A stretch of DNA of 37,675 nt, taken from Chitinophagaceae bacterium. GTDB taxonomy: Bacteria; Bacteroidota; Bacteroidia; Chitinophagales; Chitinophagaceae. The stretch lies in NCBI GenBank assembly GCA_947446585.1, contig CANFGZ010000003.1, forward strand, positions 1 through 37,675. Direction: 5' to 3'. A program made the translations under genes and the position numbers. Position 1 is the stretch's first letter, and each line of letters starts with the position of its first letter. The notes beneath the pieces were generated by a model. It made no database searches. It saw only the letters and a list, made by a program, of their open reading frames with translations, and was not told where the DNA came from. Below are positions 24,344 through 31,974 of the stretch, one piece after another.

Positions 24344-25350
24344 TAAGAACTTGTAATTGGCAATTCCCTCGGCTTATACTTACGCACTTCATCTGCAATA
24401 TGCTTAATATGATCCGGTGTGGTACCACAGCAACCTCCTACTATATTTAAAAATCCTTGTTTCGCCCACTCTTCAACGATATGAGCCGTTTCGTGTGGCT
24501 GTTCATCATATTCCCCAAATGCATTCGGCAACCCTGCATTTGGGTAAGCAGAAGTAAAACATTTTGCAATGGAAGACAACTCTTCAATATGTGGTCTCAT
24601 TTCGCTTGCACCTAATGCACAATTTAATCCAATGCTGAGTGGATTAGCATGAACAACAGAAATATAAAATGCTTCAAGTGTTTGGCCGCTTAAGGTTCTG
24701 CCACTGGCATCGGTTATAGTGCCACTAATCATAATCGGGAGTTCCGCAATTTTGTTTATTCCAAAAAAGTTCTTTATTGCATAAATGGCTGCTTTTGCAT
24801 TCAATGTATCAAAAATGGTTTCCACCAGTAAAATATCAACTCCGCCATCCACAAGCCCTTTCACCTGTTCTTCATAGGCAGCTACCACTTCATCAAATGT
24901 TACCGCTCTGTAACCAGGATTATTTACGTCGGGGGAAAGTGATAATGTTTTGTTTAATGGACCAATGGCACCGGCAACAAATCTTGGCTTATCTGGATTA
25001 TTTTTCGTGTATTCGTCTGCGGCAGTACGGGCACAATTTGCAGAAGCTACATTTAATTCATAAGCTAAAGACTGCATATCATAATCTGCCTGAGCAATTG
25101 TAGTGCTGCTAAATGTATTGGTTTCAATAATATCAGCGCCAGCTTCCAGATATTGTTTATGAATAGCGATGATTATTTCCGGCTGAGTAATACTTAATAA
25201 ATCATTATTCCCTTTTACATCTTTATGCCATGATTTAAAACGATCGCCACGATAATCTTCTTCTTCCAATTTATAACGTTGTATCATAGTACCCATAGCT
25301 CCGTCTATGATGAGAATACGCTGTTTGAGAACTTCTTTTATGTCTGCCAT
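24343..25350 (-). CDS. Homocysteine S-methyltransferase domain protein (MetH N-terminal part)
   Basis: A 335-aa TIM-barrel enzyme equivalent to residues 1-330 of full-length Met[26 protein letters not shown] opens the domain, [12 protein letters not shown] and [30 protein letters not shown] follow, and the zinc-thiolate ligands are Cys244 (GLNCALG) and Cys307/Cys308 ([10 protein letters not shown]). It activates homocysteine for methyl transfer from the cobalamin bound by the partner protein. It ends right at the linker position, supporting a clean domain split rather than a frameshift. The gene has a long leader with a promoter and a predicted pseudoknot. No cobalamin riboswitch signature was seen. 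Confidence 0.94.
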   Translation of the reverse strand: MADIKEVLKQRILIIDGAMGTMIQRYKLEEEDYRGDRFKSWHKDVKGNNDLLSITQPEIIIAIHKQYLEAGADIIETNTFSSTTIAQADYDMQSLAYELNVASANCARTAADEYTKNNPDKPRFVAGAIGPLNKTLSLSPDVNNPGYRAVTFDEVVAAYEEQVKGLVDGGVDILLVETIFDTLNAKAAIYAIKNFFGINKIAELPIMISGTITDASGRTLSGQTLEAFYISVVHANPLSIGLNCALGASEMRPHIEELSSIAKCFTSAYPNAGLPNAFGEYDEQPHETAHIVEEWAKQGFLNIVGGCCGTTPDHIKHIADEVRKYKPRELPITSS

Positions 25351-25368
25351 TTTTAAGTGTTTAATGGG

Positions 25369-25427
25369 TTTGGAAGGTTCAATAGGTTACATCAACTTTT
25401 TAAACATATTGAACGTTTTGAACCTTT
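25369..25427. repeat. Second copy of the interspersed repeat, in the metH leader
   Basis: The first 20 nt (25369-25388) match the copy at 24251 at 19 of 20 positions, in the same orientation, and TTGAACCTTT (25418-25427) recurs at 24329-24338. The GC-rich central palindrome is missing here. The block lies between the pseudoknot and the start codon at 25350. Confidence 0.6.
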
Positions 25428-25511
25428 GGAACTTATTATTTGTTTGTTGGTAAAATTGAAAAGCTGATAAACGTCTTGCAAATCCGTAGAAATGTGAAGG
25501 AGTTGTAGGTC

Positions 25512-25576
25512 GTTTATTAGTTCAATAATTTACCAAGTTGCAGGGGTTGAACAATAAACAAATCCTCACCTGCAAC
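25512..25576 (-). ncRNA. Predicted H-type pseudoknot leader RNA upstream of metH (riboswitch candidate)
   Basis: Read on the minus strand, P1 pairs GTTGCAGG (25576-25569) with CCTGCAAC (25544-25537), enclosing a 24-nt loop. Loop bases 25559-25547 (GTTTATTGTTCAA) pair with 25525-25512 (TTGAAC, a bulged T, AATAAAC), giving 13 bp that cross P1. Loop segments are about 9, 2 and 11 nt. The first base of P1 lies 6 nt after a consensus promoter box, so the structure would be the extreme 5' end of the mRNA, about 160 nt before the metH start at 25350. The topology is like SAM-II-type riboswitches, but I do not see the SAM-II conserved bases. Whether it binds a ligand is unknown. Confidence 0.5.
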
Positions 25577-25581
25577 GGATG

Positions 25582-25612
25582 CAAATATATAATAAGATAG
25601 GGTTATCACAAA
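25582..25612 (-). promoter_or_regulatory. Promoter of the metH leader
   Basis: On the minus strand TTTG (25612-25609), 19 nt, then TATATTTG (25589-25582): both elements and the spacing fit the Bacteroidota consensus. Transcription would start near 25576, giving a leader of about 225 nt before the start codon. The promoter overlaps the end of recR by none and lies just upstream of its neighbour's stop codon. Confidence 0.75.
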
Positions 25613-25628
25613 ATGCAAATCAATAAAA

Positions 25629-26252
25629 TCAATTGATAGAAGTAATATAATGCTCAACAGAAATACGATTGCTGATGCTTTTTGCCAAAGTCATCTCGTC
25701 AGCATATTCCAAATCTCCGCCGAAAGCAATTCCACGCGCTATTGTTGTAATCTTTACAGGCGTCGCTTTTAATTTACGACCAATATAATAAATAGTAGTG
25801 TCGCCCTGAATATTAGGACTCAATGCAAAAATAATTTCTTTGGTATTTTCTACAGCAATTCTGTTAATCAAAGATTCTATGTTAAGCTGCTCAGGACCAA
25901 CGCCATCTAATGGAGAAATAATCCCACCCAAAACATGAAAAGTTCCATTGAATTGTTGCGTACTTTCAATTGCAATAACTTCTCTAATCGTTTCTACCAC
26001 ACATATCATGTCCTGCTTGCGTGAAGGATTAGCGCAAATATTACAAAGTTCTTTGTCTGAAATGTTATGGCAACGGTTACAGAATTTAATTTCTTTACGC
26101 ATTGCAGAAATGATTTCACTGAAATGCTCCACTTCTTTTTCATTCTGCTTAACTAAATGCAAAACGAGTCGTAGCGCGGTTTTTTTACCAATGCCAGGAA
26201 GCTTGGCAAATTCATTTACAGCATTTTCCAATAAAGTGGAGGAAAAAATCAT
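25629..26252 (-). CDS. recR: Recombination mediator RecR
   Basis: A 207-aa DNA-repair protein that works with RecF and RecO to load RecA on gapped DNA. The helix-hairpin-helix region FAKLPGIGKKTALRLVLHL is at about 15-33. A C4 zinc finger has Cys58, Cys61, Cys70 and Cys73 (CNRCHNISDKELCNIC). A Toprim domain (about 82-175) has ICVVET, HVLGG...SPLDGVGPEQL and the acidic/Gly C-terminal segment RGIAFGGDLEYADEMTL. Full length and intact. The mRNA may be leaderless: a TATTTTTG box lies only 4 nt before the ATG. The stop is about 50 bp from the metH leader. Confidence 0.96.
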   Translation of the reverse strand: MIFSSTLLENAVNEFAKLPGIGKKTALRLVLHLVKQNEKEVEHFSEIISAMRKEIKFCNRCHNISDKELCNICANPSRKQDMICVVETIREVIAIESTQQFNGTFHVLGGIISPLDGVGPEQLNIESLINRIAVENTKEIIFALSPNIQGDTTIYYIGRKLKATPVKITTIARGIAFGGDLEYADEMTLAKSISNRISVEHYITSIN

Positions 26253-26256
26253 GTTG

Positions 26257-26264
26257 CAAAAATA
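26257..26264 (-). promoter_or_regulatory. -7 promoter box of recR at leaderless distance
   Basis: TATTTTTG on the minus strand matches TAnnTTTG and is followed by CAAC and the ATG at 26252. Transcription would begin at about the start codon. A -33 TTTG is not found. Confidence 0.5.
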
Positions 26265-26324
26265 ACCTTTGGCAAATTGTTAACTGCATTTGAGGACGGT
26301 TTTTTATCAAGATATTCAAAACAA

Positions 26325-28634
26325 TTAGTGAATATGTTTACGCAGTTTTAATACAATGTACTTGCTGGTTGGTGTATTGCTTTTCATTGCAACGCTATCA
26401 ATAGGAACCAGCACATTGGTTTCGGGAAAATAAGTAGCCGTACAGCCTTGGGGAATATTAAATTCAATAATCAGAAATTTTCGGGCTATCCTTTCTATCC
26501 CATTGTGGGAATTAATTAAATCAACAATATCTCCAGGCAGTAACCCTCTTGATTGAATATCTTCTTTGTTCATAAAAATAACCCTTCGTTCATTACTTAC
26601 ACCCCTATATCTGTCATTTAATCCATATATAGTGGTATTAAATTGATCATGACTTCTTACCGTCATCATGATTAACTCATCAGGTTCATGTTTTTGAAAT
26701 TCAATATCAGCAATATTAAAATTGGCTTTTCCAGAAAATGTGTTGAATTTTCCTTCACGAGATCCATTGGGCAGATAAAAACCACCGGGCTTTCTTACTC
26801 GCTCATTATAATTTTCAAATCCAGAGATGGTATTTTCAATGGCCTGTCTGATATGATCATAATTTGATGCATATGAATCCCAATTTACTGTTGATGTATT
26901 TCCAAAAACCTGTTTTGCCAGCTTACAAACAATCAAAGATTCGCTCATTAATTCTTTACTCACCGGCTTTAAATTTCCTTTACTCATTTGTACCACTCCC
27001 ATCGAATTTTCACAACTGATGAATTGCTCCACGCCATCGATAATATCTTTATCACTTCTGCCGAATGTAGGAAGTATCAACGCTTCTTCTCCGGTAATCA
27101 AATGGCTTCGGTTTAATTTGGTGGATACCTGAACCGTCAGCTTACATTTTTGTAAAGCTTCGGCGGTATATTTTGTATCCGGTGTTGCTGATAAAAAATT
27201 TCCACCCATGGCAAAAAATATCTTTGCTTTACCATTATACATGGCATTAATGCTATCGACCACATCCAATCCATGTTTTCTTGATGGTGCAAAACCAAAA
27301 CTTTTTTCAATGGCATCCAGAAATTTTTCAGAAGGCTTTTCGTAAATACCCATGGTTCTGTCGCCTTGTACATTACTATGTCCGCGCACAGGACAAGTTC
27401 CCGCGCCCGGCTTGCCAATGCTCCCCTTTATTAACAACAGATTTACAATTTCCTGAATGGTGTCTACTGCATTCTTATGCTGCGTTAATCCCATCGCCCA
27501 GCAAGCAATAATTTTTTTACTGTTTTTTAAAATATCAACGGCTTCTTCCAACTGTATATTTGAAATTCCTGCAGCTTCTAAAAGTTCTTTTTTTGAATAT
27601 TTATTTAGGTTGCTGATAAATTCATCATAACGATAAGTATGTTCTTTGATGAAATTTAAATCAAAAACTGAGCCTGGATTTTTTTGTTCTTCCTCGAATA
27701 ATCTTTGTTCAATCGCTTTAATCAAAGGGAGGTCTCCATTAATCTTTATTTGTAAAAACAAATCCGTTAACTGTGTTTTGATACCGAGCATCCCTTTTAA
27801 CTGCTGAGGATTATTAAAACCAATTAACCCTGTTTCGGGCAAAGGATTCACCGAAATAATTTTACATCCGTTTTGTTTGGCTTTCTGCAATGCCTGCAAC
27901 ATACGCGGATGATTAGTTCCAGGATTCTGACCTAATATAATGATTACTTCTGCTTCATAGAAATCTTCTAGCGTAACCGAACCTTTTCCTATTCCTAGAG
28001 ATTCTGTCAATGCTACGCCGCTGCTTTCGTGGCACATATTGGAGCAGTCAGGAAGATTATTAGTGCCAAATTCTCTAACAAATAATTGATATAAAAAAGC
28101 GGCTTCATTGCTGGTTCTGCCCGAAGTATAAAACACGGCTTCGTCGGGTGAATCAAGTTCATGAAGATTTTTTGCGATAATCCTGAATGCATCATCCCAG
28201 GAGATTGGTTCGTAATGAGTAGCCTCTTTACGGAGATACACAGGTTGTGCAATTCGTCCTTTTTTGCCAATAGTAAAATCATCTAGCTGAGATAACTCGG
28301 CAACAGAATTTTCTTCAAAAAATTTTGCAGTTAGTTTTTTACTGGTGGCTTCTTCTGCAATAGCCTTCACTCCATTTTCGCAATATTCACCTATGCTTGA
28401 CCGGTCATCATCAGGATCAGGCCATGCACAACCCGGACAATCAAAACCTTTCATTTGGTTGATGCCCAATAATGCTTTTAACCCTCGAACAGGATCCATC
28501 TCGGAAAGTATATGCTTTGCAGACACAATCACAGCAGGCATTCCAGCTGCAGCAACTTTAGGATGCGATAGTTTTAATCCAGTGAATTTTTCCGGATTTT
28601 CTGCGTTGGGATTATCGTGAAGATGTTCACTCAT
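26325..28634 (-). CDS. Molybdopterin oxidoreductase, FdhF/YdeP-type (formate dehydrogenase alpha-like)
   Basis: A 769-aa Mo/W-bisMGD enzyme of the DMSO-reductase superfamily. Its N-terminal segment KGFDCPGCAWPDPDDDRSSIGEYCENGVKA (63-91) is the YdeP-type cysteine region: Cys66, Cys69 and Cys85, so three Cys rather than the usual four, and a standard 4Fe-4S is uncertain. Cofactor contacts include FYTSGRTSNEAAFLYQLF, NMCHESSG, ILGQNPGTNHPRM and, in the C-terminal domain, MMTVRSHDQFNTTIYGLNDRYRG. MCH at the active-site position is as in YdeP-like proteins, whose substrates are mostly unknown; acid resistance and formate oxidation have been proposed. No Tat signal, so it is cytosolic. Last gene of the cofactor operon, 12 bp after the DUF7009-like gene. 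Confidence 0.9.
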   Translation of the reverse strand: MSEHLHDNPNAENPEKFTGLKLSHPKVAAAGMPAVIVSAKHILSEMDPVRGLKALLGINQMKGFDCPGCAWPDPDDDRSSIGEYCENGVKAIAEEATSKKLTAKFFEENSVAELSQLDDFTIGKKGRIAQPVYLRKEATHYEPISWDDAFRIIAKNLHELDSPDEAVFYTSGRTSNEAAFLYQLFVREFGTNNLPDCSNMCHESSGVALTESLGIGKGSVTLEDFYEAEVIIILGQNPGTNHPRMLQALQKAKQNGCKIISVNPLPETGLIGFNNPQQLKGMLGIKTQLTDLFLQIKINGDLPLIKAIEQRLFEEEQKNPGSVFDLNFIKEHTYRYDEFISNLNKYSKKELLEAAGISNIQLEEAVDILKNSKKIIACWAMGLTQHKNAVDTIQEIVNLLLIKGSIGKPGAGTCPVRGHSNVQGDRTMGIYEKPSEKFLDAIEKSFGFAPSRKHGLDVVDSINAMYNGKAKIFFAMGGNFLSATPDTKYTAEALQKCKLTVQVSTKLNRSHLITGEEALILPTFGRSDKDIIDGVEQFISCENSMGVVQMSKGNLKPVSKELMSESLIVCKLAKQVFGNTSTVNWDSYASNYDHIRQAIENTISGFENYNERVRKPGGFYLPNGSREGKFNTFSGKANFNIADIEFQKHEPDELIMMTVRSHDQFNTTIYGLNDRYRGVSNERRVIFMNKEDIQSRGLLPGDIVDLINSHNGIERIARKFLIIEFNIPQGCTATYFPETNVLVPIDSVAMKSNTPTSKYIVLKLRKHIH

Positions 28635-28646
28635 TAATTGAAAGGG

Positions 28647-29015
28647 TTAACAAACTGCATTGGGATTAGGGTAATTATCACTTTGATCTTCAAATGTATT
28701 ATCCAAGCAAACAAAATCTTTTTCTACAAGCAGAAATAAATATTTATCATTTCCAATTTGCATCTTGTGTTCAAATCCTACCTGATCCGTATTTGTCCAT
28801 TCTTCAGCAATTTTTTTTGGAACATGAATAGTGATTTTGTTTCCGGAATAATCTGCAAAAAGAAAATCATTTTCTGCACATGATTCCATTCTGTAAGAGA
28901 AATGATTAATACCGAATTCTGTTTTTTCTTCAATAAAACCATGAATCGAAAAATGATCCACTTCTTTTTTTGTTAATCTAAATCTGATAGAATTTCCTTT
29001 GATTCTAATCTTCAT
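28647..29015 (-). CDS. DUF7009-like small protein
   Basis: A 122-aa protein with MKIRIKGNSIRFRLTKKEVDHF, FGINHFSYRMESCAEND, NKITIHVPKKIAEEWTNTDQVGFEHKMQIG and the C-terminal acidic/Pro block EDQSDNYPNPNAVC. By memory this pattern fits the DUF7009 family, found beside molybdoenzyme genes; a database search is needed to confirm. Mostly beta, no signal peptide or membrane span. Its last residue is Cys and it has two others, Cys52 and Cys101. It lies between fdhD (44 bp upstream) and the oxidoreductase (12 bp downstream), so it is likely a dedicated partner or assembly factor of that enzyme. Confidence 0.75.
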   Translation of the reverse strand: MKIRIKGNSIRFRLTKKEVDHFSIHGFIEEKTEFGINHFSYRMESCAENDFLFADYSGNKITIHVPKKIAEEWTNTDQVGFEHKMQIGNDKYLFLLVEKDFVCLDNTFEDQSDNYPNPNAVC

Positions 29016-29059
29016 TATTTTTTTATTTGATTGCCTAAAAATAAGTCCAAAAAATCAGA

Positions 29060-29905
29060 TTACCATTGAATTCTCTGAGGATTTGAATACACGTTGAAGC
29101 GATTGTTTTTTAAAAACCCAACTAAGGTAATATCAAATTTTATCGCCGTTTCAACAGCTAAGCTTGATGGGGCTCCAACAGCGCAAATAATTGATATGCC
29201 AGCCATGGCTGATTTTTGCAACAATTCGAAACTTGCTCTGCCACTGAGTAATAATACACTATTATCGGGTATAATTTTTTTATCGGAAGATTTTAAAAAA
29301 TAGTTGCCAATTAATTTATCTAGGGCATTATGTCTTCCAACGTCTTCTCGCATTTCTAAAAGCAGACCTTCTTTATTAAATAATGCTGCTGCATGAATGC
29401 CTCCCGTATGTTTGAAAATATTTTGTTGGGTACTTAATAATTCCGGAAGCTGAATGATAATGTCTTTTGAAACGATGAAATTTTCTTTGGAAGAAATACC
29501 TGGCGCAATAGTGTAAATAGCATCAATACTTGACTTTCCACAAACACCACATGCCGATGTGGTATAAAAATTTCTTTGTAATAACGATTTATCTATTACG
29601 ACATCCTGATTGCATTCAATATTAATGGTATTTTGAAAATCCAGATGCCGAGATGCAAGCTGGTCTGATTTTAGCTGATCAATGCTGGTTATAATTCCTT
29701 CTGTAAACAAAAATCCAACAGCCAATTCGTAATCATTTCCTGGAGTCCTCATCGTAATTGATACATTCATTAACTGTCTTTCGTTTGTAATACCATGAAT
29801 CAATTTAATTTCCAGGGGTTCTTCAACAGCAATCAAATCATCTGTAGTAGTTAGAATTCCATCTTTGTAATTGTGTATTTGGATTTCGTTTATTGAATGG
29901 TTCAT
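29060..29905 (-). CDS. fdhD: Formate dehydrogenase accessory sulfurtransferase FdhD
   Basis: A 281-aa protein that passes sulfur from a cysteine desulfurase to the molybdenum cofactor, needed to activate formate dehydrogenases. The catalytic CxxC is Cys119-Cys122 in TTSACGVCGKSS. The family core GNDYELAVGFLFTEGII and the C-terminal DVGRHNALDKLIG, LLSGRASFELLQKSAMAGI and SSLAVETA are all present. Full length. Its ATG overlaps the TGA of the NTPase-MobA gene in an ATGA overlap, so the two are translationally coupled. It lies upstream of the DUF7009-like gene and the YdeP-type oxidoreductase, its likely client. Confidence 0.96.
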   Translation of the reverse strand: MNHSINEIQIHNYKDGILTTTDDLIAVEEPLEIKLIHGITNERQLMNVSITMRTPGNDYELAVGFLFTEGIITSIDQLKSDQLASRHLDFQNTINIECNQDVVIDKSLLQRNFYTTSACGVCGKSSIDAIYTIAPGISSKENFIVSKDIIIQLPELLSTQQNIFKHTGGIHAAALFNKEGLLLEMREDVGRHNALDKLIGNYFLKSSDKKIIPDNSVLLLSGRASFELLQKSAMAGISIICAVGAPSSLAVETAIKFDITLVGFLKNNRFNVYSNPQRIQW

Positions 29906-30993
29906 TTAAATGGTTTATTATGAAAGGAACGAAAATCTTCTGGTGTATCAAAGCTCTTCAAAAAAGATTCATCTTCAACAAGAATTTTAAGTGTATTCAA
30001 TTTATCTAACAATTTTTTAATTGAAGTATTCCCAGATGTAAACGAATGAAATAATTTTTCTTTAACTGAATTATTATAAAACGTGAGCAACGGTTCGTTG
30101 ATGGTATGATTCGATTGTCGTACATAACATACCGCGTCGAAACCATATTGACTTAAAGTAGCCAGTGTTTCAATATGATGTTGTTGAATAAGCGGATAGT
30201 CGCAACCCACAAGAATAATTGAATCATCCGGCTTATTTCGAAATGCAGTTAGTAACCCTGAAATAGGTCCATTGTTTTTAAATTCAACATCATCTTTTAA
30301 AGAAGCATATTCATTGCTGATTTTTTTTTGTTGTAAATCATTGCAGGAAATTAAAACCGGTATTTTTAAATTGATGAAATGCTGAGCAATGAATTTATAT
30401 TGTTCTTGTTGATGATATTTTAAAAAGGCTTTATCTGCGCCCATTCGCGAACTTTTGCCTCCGCATAGTACAAGTCCGGATAAAATAACAGGCTTTAATG
30501 TTTTATTATTGAAATCAAAATGATCAGCCGTAATTACTTTCGCATCTTGAATATTAAATTTCGATATTACTTCTTTCAGCAAAGTATCTCTTACTATCAA
30601 GACCAACCTATGGTTACTGTTAGGTTGCCGAATAATTTGTAAATGATGAATCAAAGATTTAAAAAAACCTTTTTCAATCAATTCGAGCTTTCCTATTTCA
30701 TCAATGATGATTTCTGAATTTTCTTTCGGTTGGATGTTAATGAGATAATCATTAGAAATATCAAAAGCTTTGTTTAAAAAATTAAACCGGCCAATTGTTG
30801 TTGACTCTTCAGGTTTTAGTGTTTCAAAATCAATTAGATTTCTTTTTCCTATTAATAATATTTTTCGAACGCCGTTTACATCTGGAGACAGAACACCATC
30901 TGTGTCTGTAATTAAATTTATCCTGTTCATTAAGGCGGTGGTTTTGCCCGAACGAATTGGTTGTGAGATGATAATTATTTTAGCGTTATTCAT
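29902..30993 (-). CDS. Fusion of a THEP1-like NTPase domain with molybdenum cofactor guanylyltransferase MobA
   Basis: A 363-aa two-domain protein. The N-terminal half (about 1-165) has a P-loop with an unusual start, QPIRSGKTT at 11-19 (the first Gly is absent), then SEIIIDEIGKLELIEKGFF (93-111) and a LVLIVRD strand, as in NTPase_1/THEP1 proteins. The C-terminal half (about 170-363) is MobA: GLVLCGGKSSRMGADKAFL (173-191) binds GTP, NNGPISGLLTAF and VGCDYPLI follow. MobA attaches GMP to the cofactor before enzyme insertion. In other bacteria MobA is often paired with MobB, another P-loop GTPase; here a different NTPase appears to take that place. It overlaps both neighbours, fdhD by 4 bp and the membrane-protein gene by 8 bp. 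Confidence 0.85.
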   Translation of the reverse strand: MNNAKIIIISQPIRSGKTTALMNRINLITDTDGVLSPDVNGVRKILLIGKRNLIDFETLKPEESTTIGRFNFLNKAFDISNDYLINIQPKENSEIIIDEIGKLELIEKGFFKSLIHHLQIIRQPNSNHRLVLIVRDTLLKEVISKFNIQDAKVITADHFDFNNKTLKPVILSGLVLCGGKSSRMGADKAFLKYHQQEQYKFIAQHFINLKIPVLISCNDLQQKKISNEYASLKDDVEFKNNGPISGLLTAFRNKPDDSIILVGCDYPLIQQHHIETLATLSQYGFDAVCYVRQSNHTINEPLLTFYNNSVKEKLFHSFTSGNTSIKKLLDKLNTLKILVEDESFLKSFDTPEDFRSFHNKPFK

Positions 30994-31966
30994 CTATGTT
31001 ATCGGAGATGGAGAAATGAATTAAATACAAAATAAAATACTTATACCTGTTGATACCATTAAATGATTTTTTTGCCAGAGCATAAGAAGGTGCAACATAA
31101 CTTCTAATTTTAGGCATCAAATTCATGACCTGAGTAAACTCTTCTTTTTTATTTTTTCCTAAATTATTAATCAGTAAAACAATCAAAGGTCTTACTATTA
31201 CAAACAACAGCATCGTTACAGCCAATGAACGTAAGACGATATATACAACGTGATTAATTTTTCCATCAATAAAAAATATTATGGCAATGAATGAAAGAAC
31301 CAATAAATAAGAAAGCCATTTGAATTTATTTTTCCTTTCATTAAATATTACTGATGCCTTTTCAATTTTAATATTTTCTGATTTTATTTTATCTAAAGCA
31401 ACAGGCATTCCGCTGATGAAAATTCCGAGTATTAATCCCCAGGCTGCATAAATAATAATATATGCGGCAACCATCCATAAAGAAAAAGAAAAATTATTGG
31501 GTAAATGTAAATCTTCAAGCACAGATTTTACAAAAATGTCCAGCGCCACCCATACCGATTTCCCAAAAATCAAAGTGGTAAATAAAAATTTTTGTACGGC
31601 CGATTCGGTAATTGCAAGGAAGCCATAAAGAGGTGCTGATCGTTTAAAGTTTTTTGAGACAGAAAATATAACAGCGCCCAAAAAACCCTGAAATGACACC
31701 GCAATGTATGCGGGAACTGGCGTGTGGGGACTAACTCCTGCTTTCACCATTAATACAATAATGGTGGCCTTCATCACTTCTTTGAAAACAGAATGAGCAT
31801 GAAAAGAAATTAATGCAATAGAAATGACGGCCAGACCTCCAACAAATATTCCGGTAAATGGAATCTTTAAGGCATGCATAATTCCACCCAGTGCACATTC
31901 TGATAATGCCCATAAAGCAGTAAGTCTGGTGATAATAATTGATTGATGATTTGCTGAGGCAGACAT
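30986..31966 (-). CDS. Polytopic membrane protein of unknown function in the molybdenum-cofactor operon
   Basis: A 326-aa integral membrane protein; the start at 31966 is chosen because the 41 in-frame codons before it lie inside the previous gene. About seven hydrophobic spans are visible. The first (about 14-50) reads ALWALSECALGGIMHALKIPFTGIFVGGLAV, with small-residue packing like an ECF-transporter S-component or other substrate-binding membrane fold; VKAGVSPHTPVPAYIAVSFQGFLGA and FGFLAITES-like spans follow. A cytoplasmic Lys-rich segment (about 205-225) and two more helix pairs end the protein. No family is recognised. It lies 8 bp from the lipoprotein gene and overlaps the NTPase-MobA gene. 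A role in metal or cofactor-precursor transport is a guess from context. Confidence 0.8.
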   Translation of the reverse strand: MSASANHQSIIITRLTALWALSECALGGIMHALKIPFTGIFVGGLAVISIALISFHAHSVFKEVMKATIIVLMVKAGVSPHTPVPAYIAVSFQGFLGAVIFSVSKNFKRSAPLYGFLAITESAVQKFLFTTLIFGKSVWVALDIFVKSVLEDLHLPNNFSFSLWMVAAYIIIYAAWGLILGIFISGMPVALDKIKSENIKIEKASVIFNERKNKFKWLSYLLVLSFIAIIFFIDGKINHVVYIVLRSLAVTMLLFVIVRPLIVLLINNLGKNKKEEFTQVMNLMPKIRSYVAPSYALAKKSFNGINRYKYFILYLIHFSISDNIDE

Positions 31967-31974
31967 TGATTTTA

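Noticed and set aside
25351-25628. Cobalamin riboswitch or S-box in the metH leader
   Set aside because: No B12-box-like GCCACTG motif or S-box terminator/anti-terminator core could be seen; the pseudoknot fits neither.
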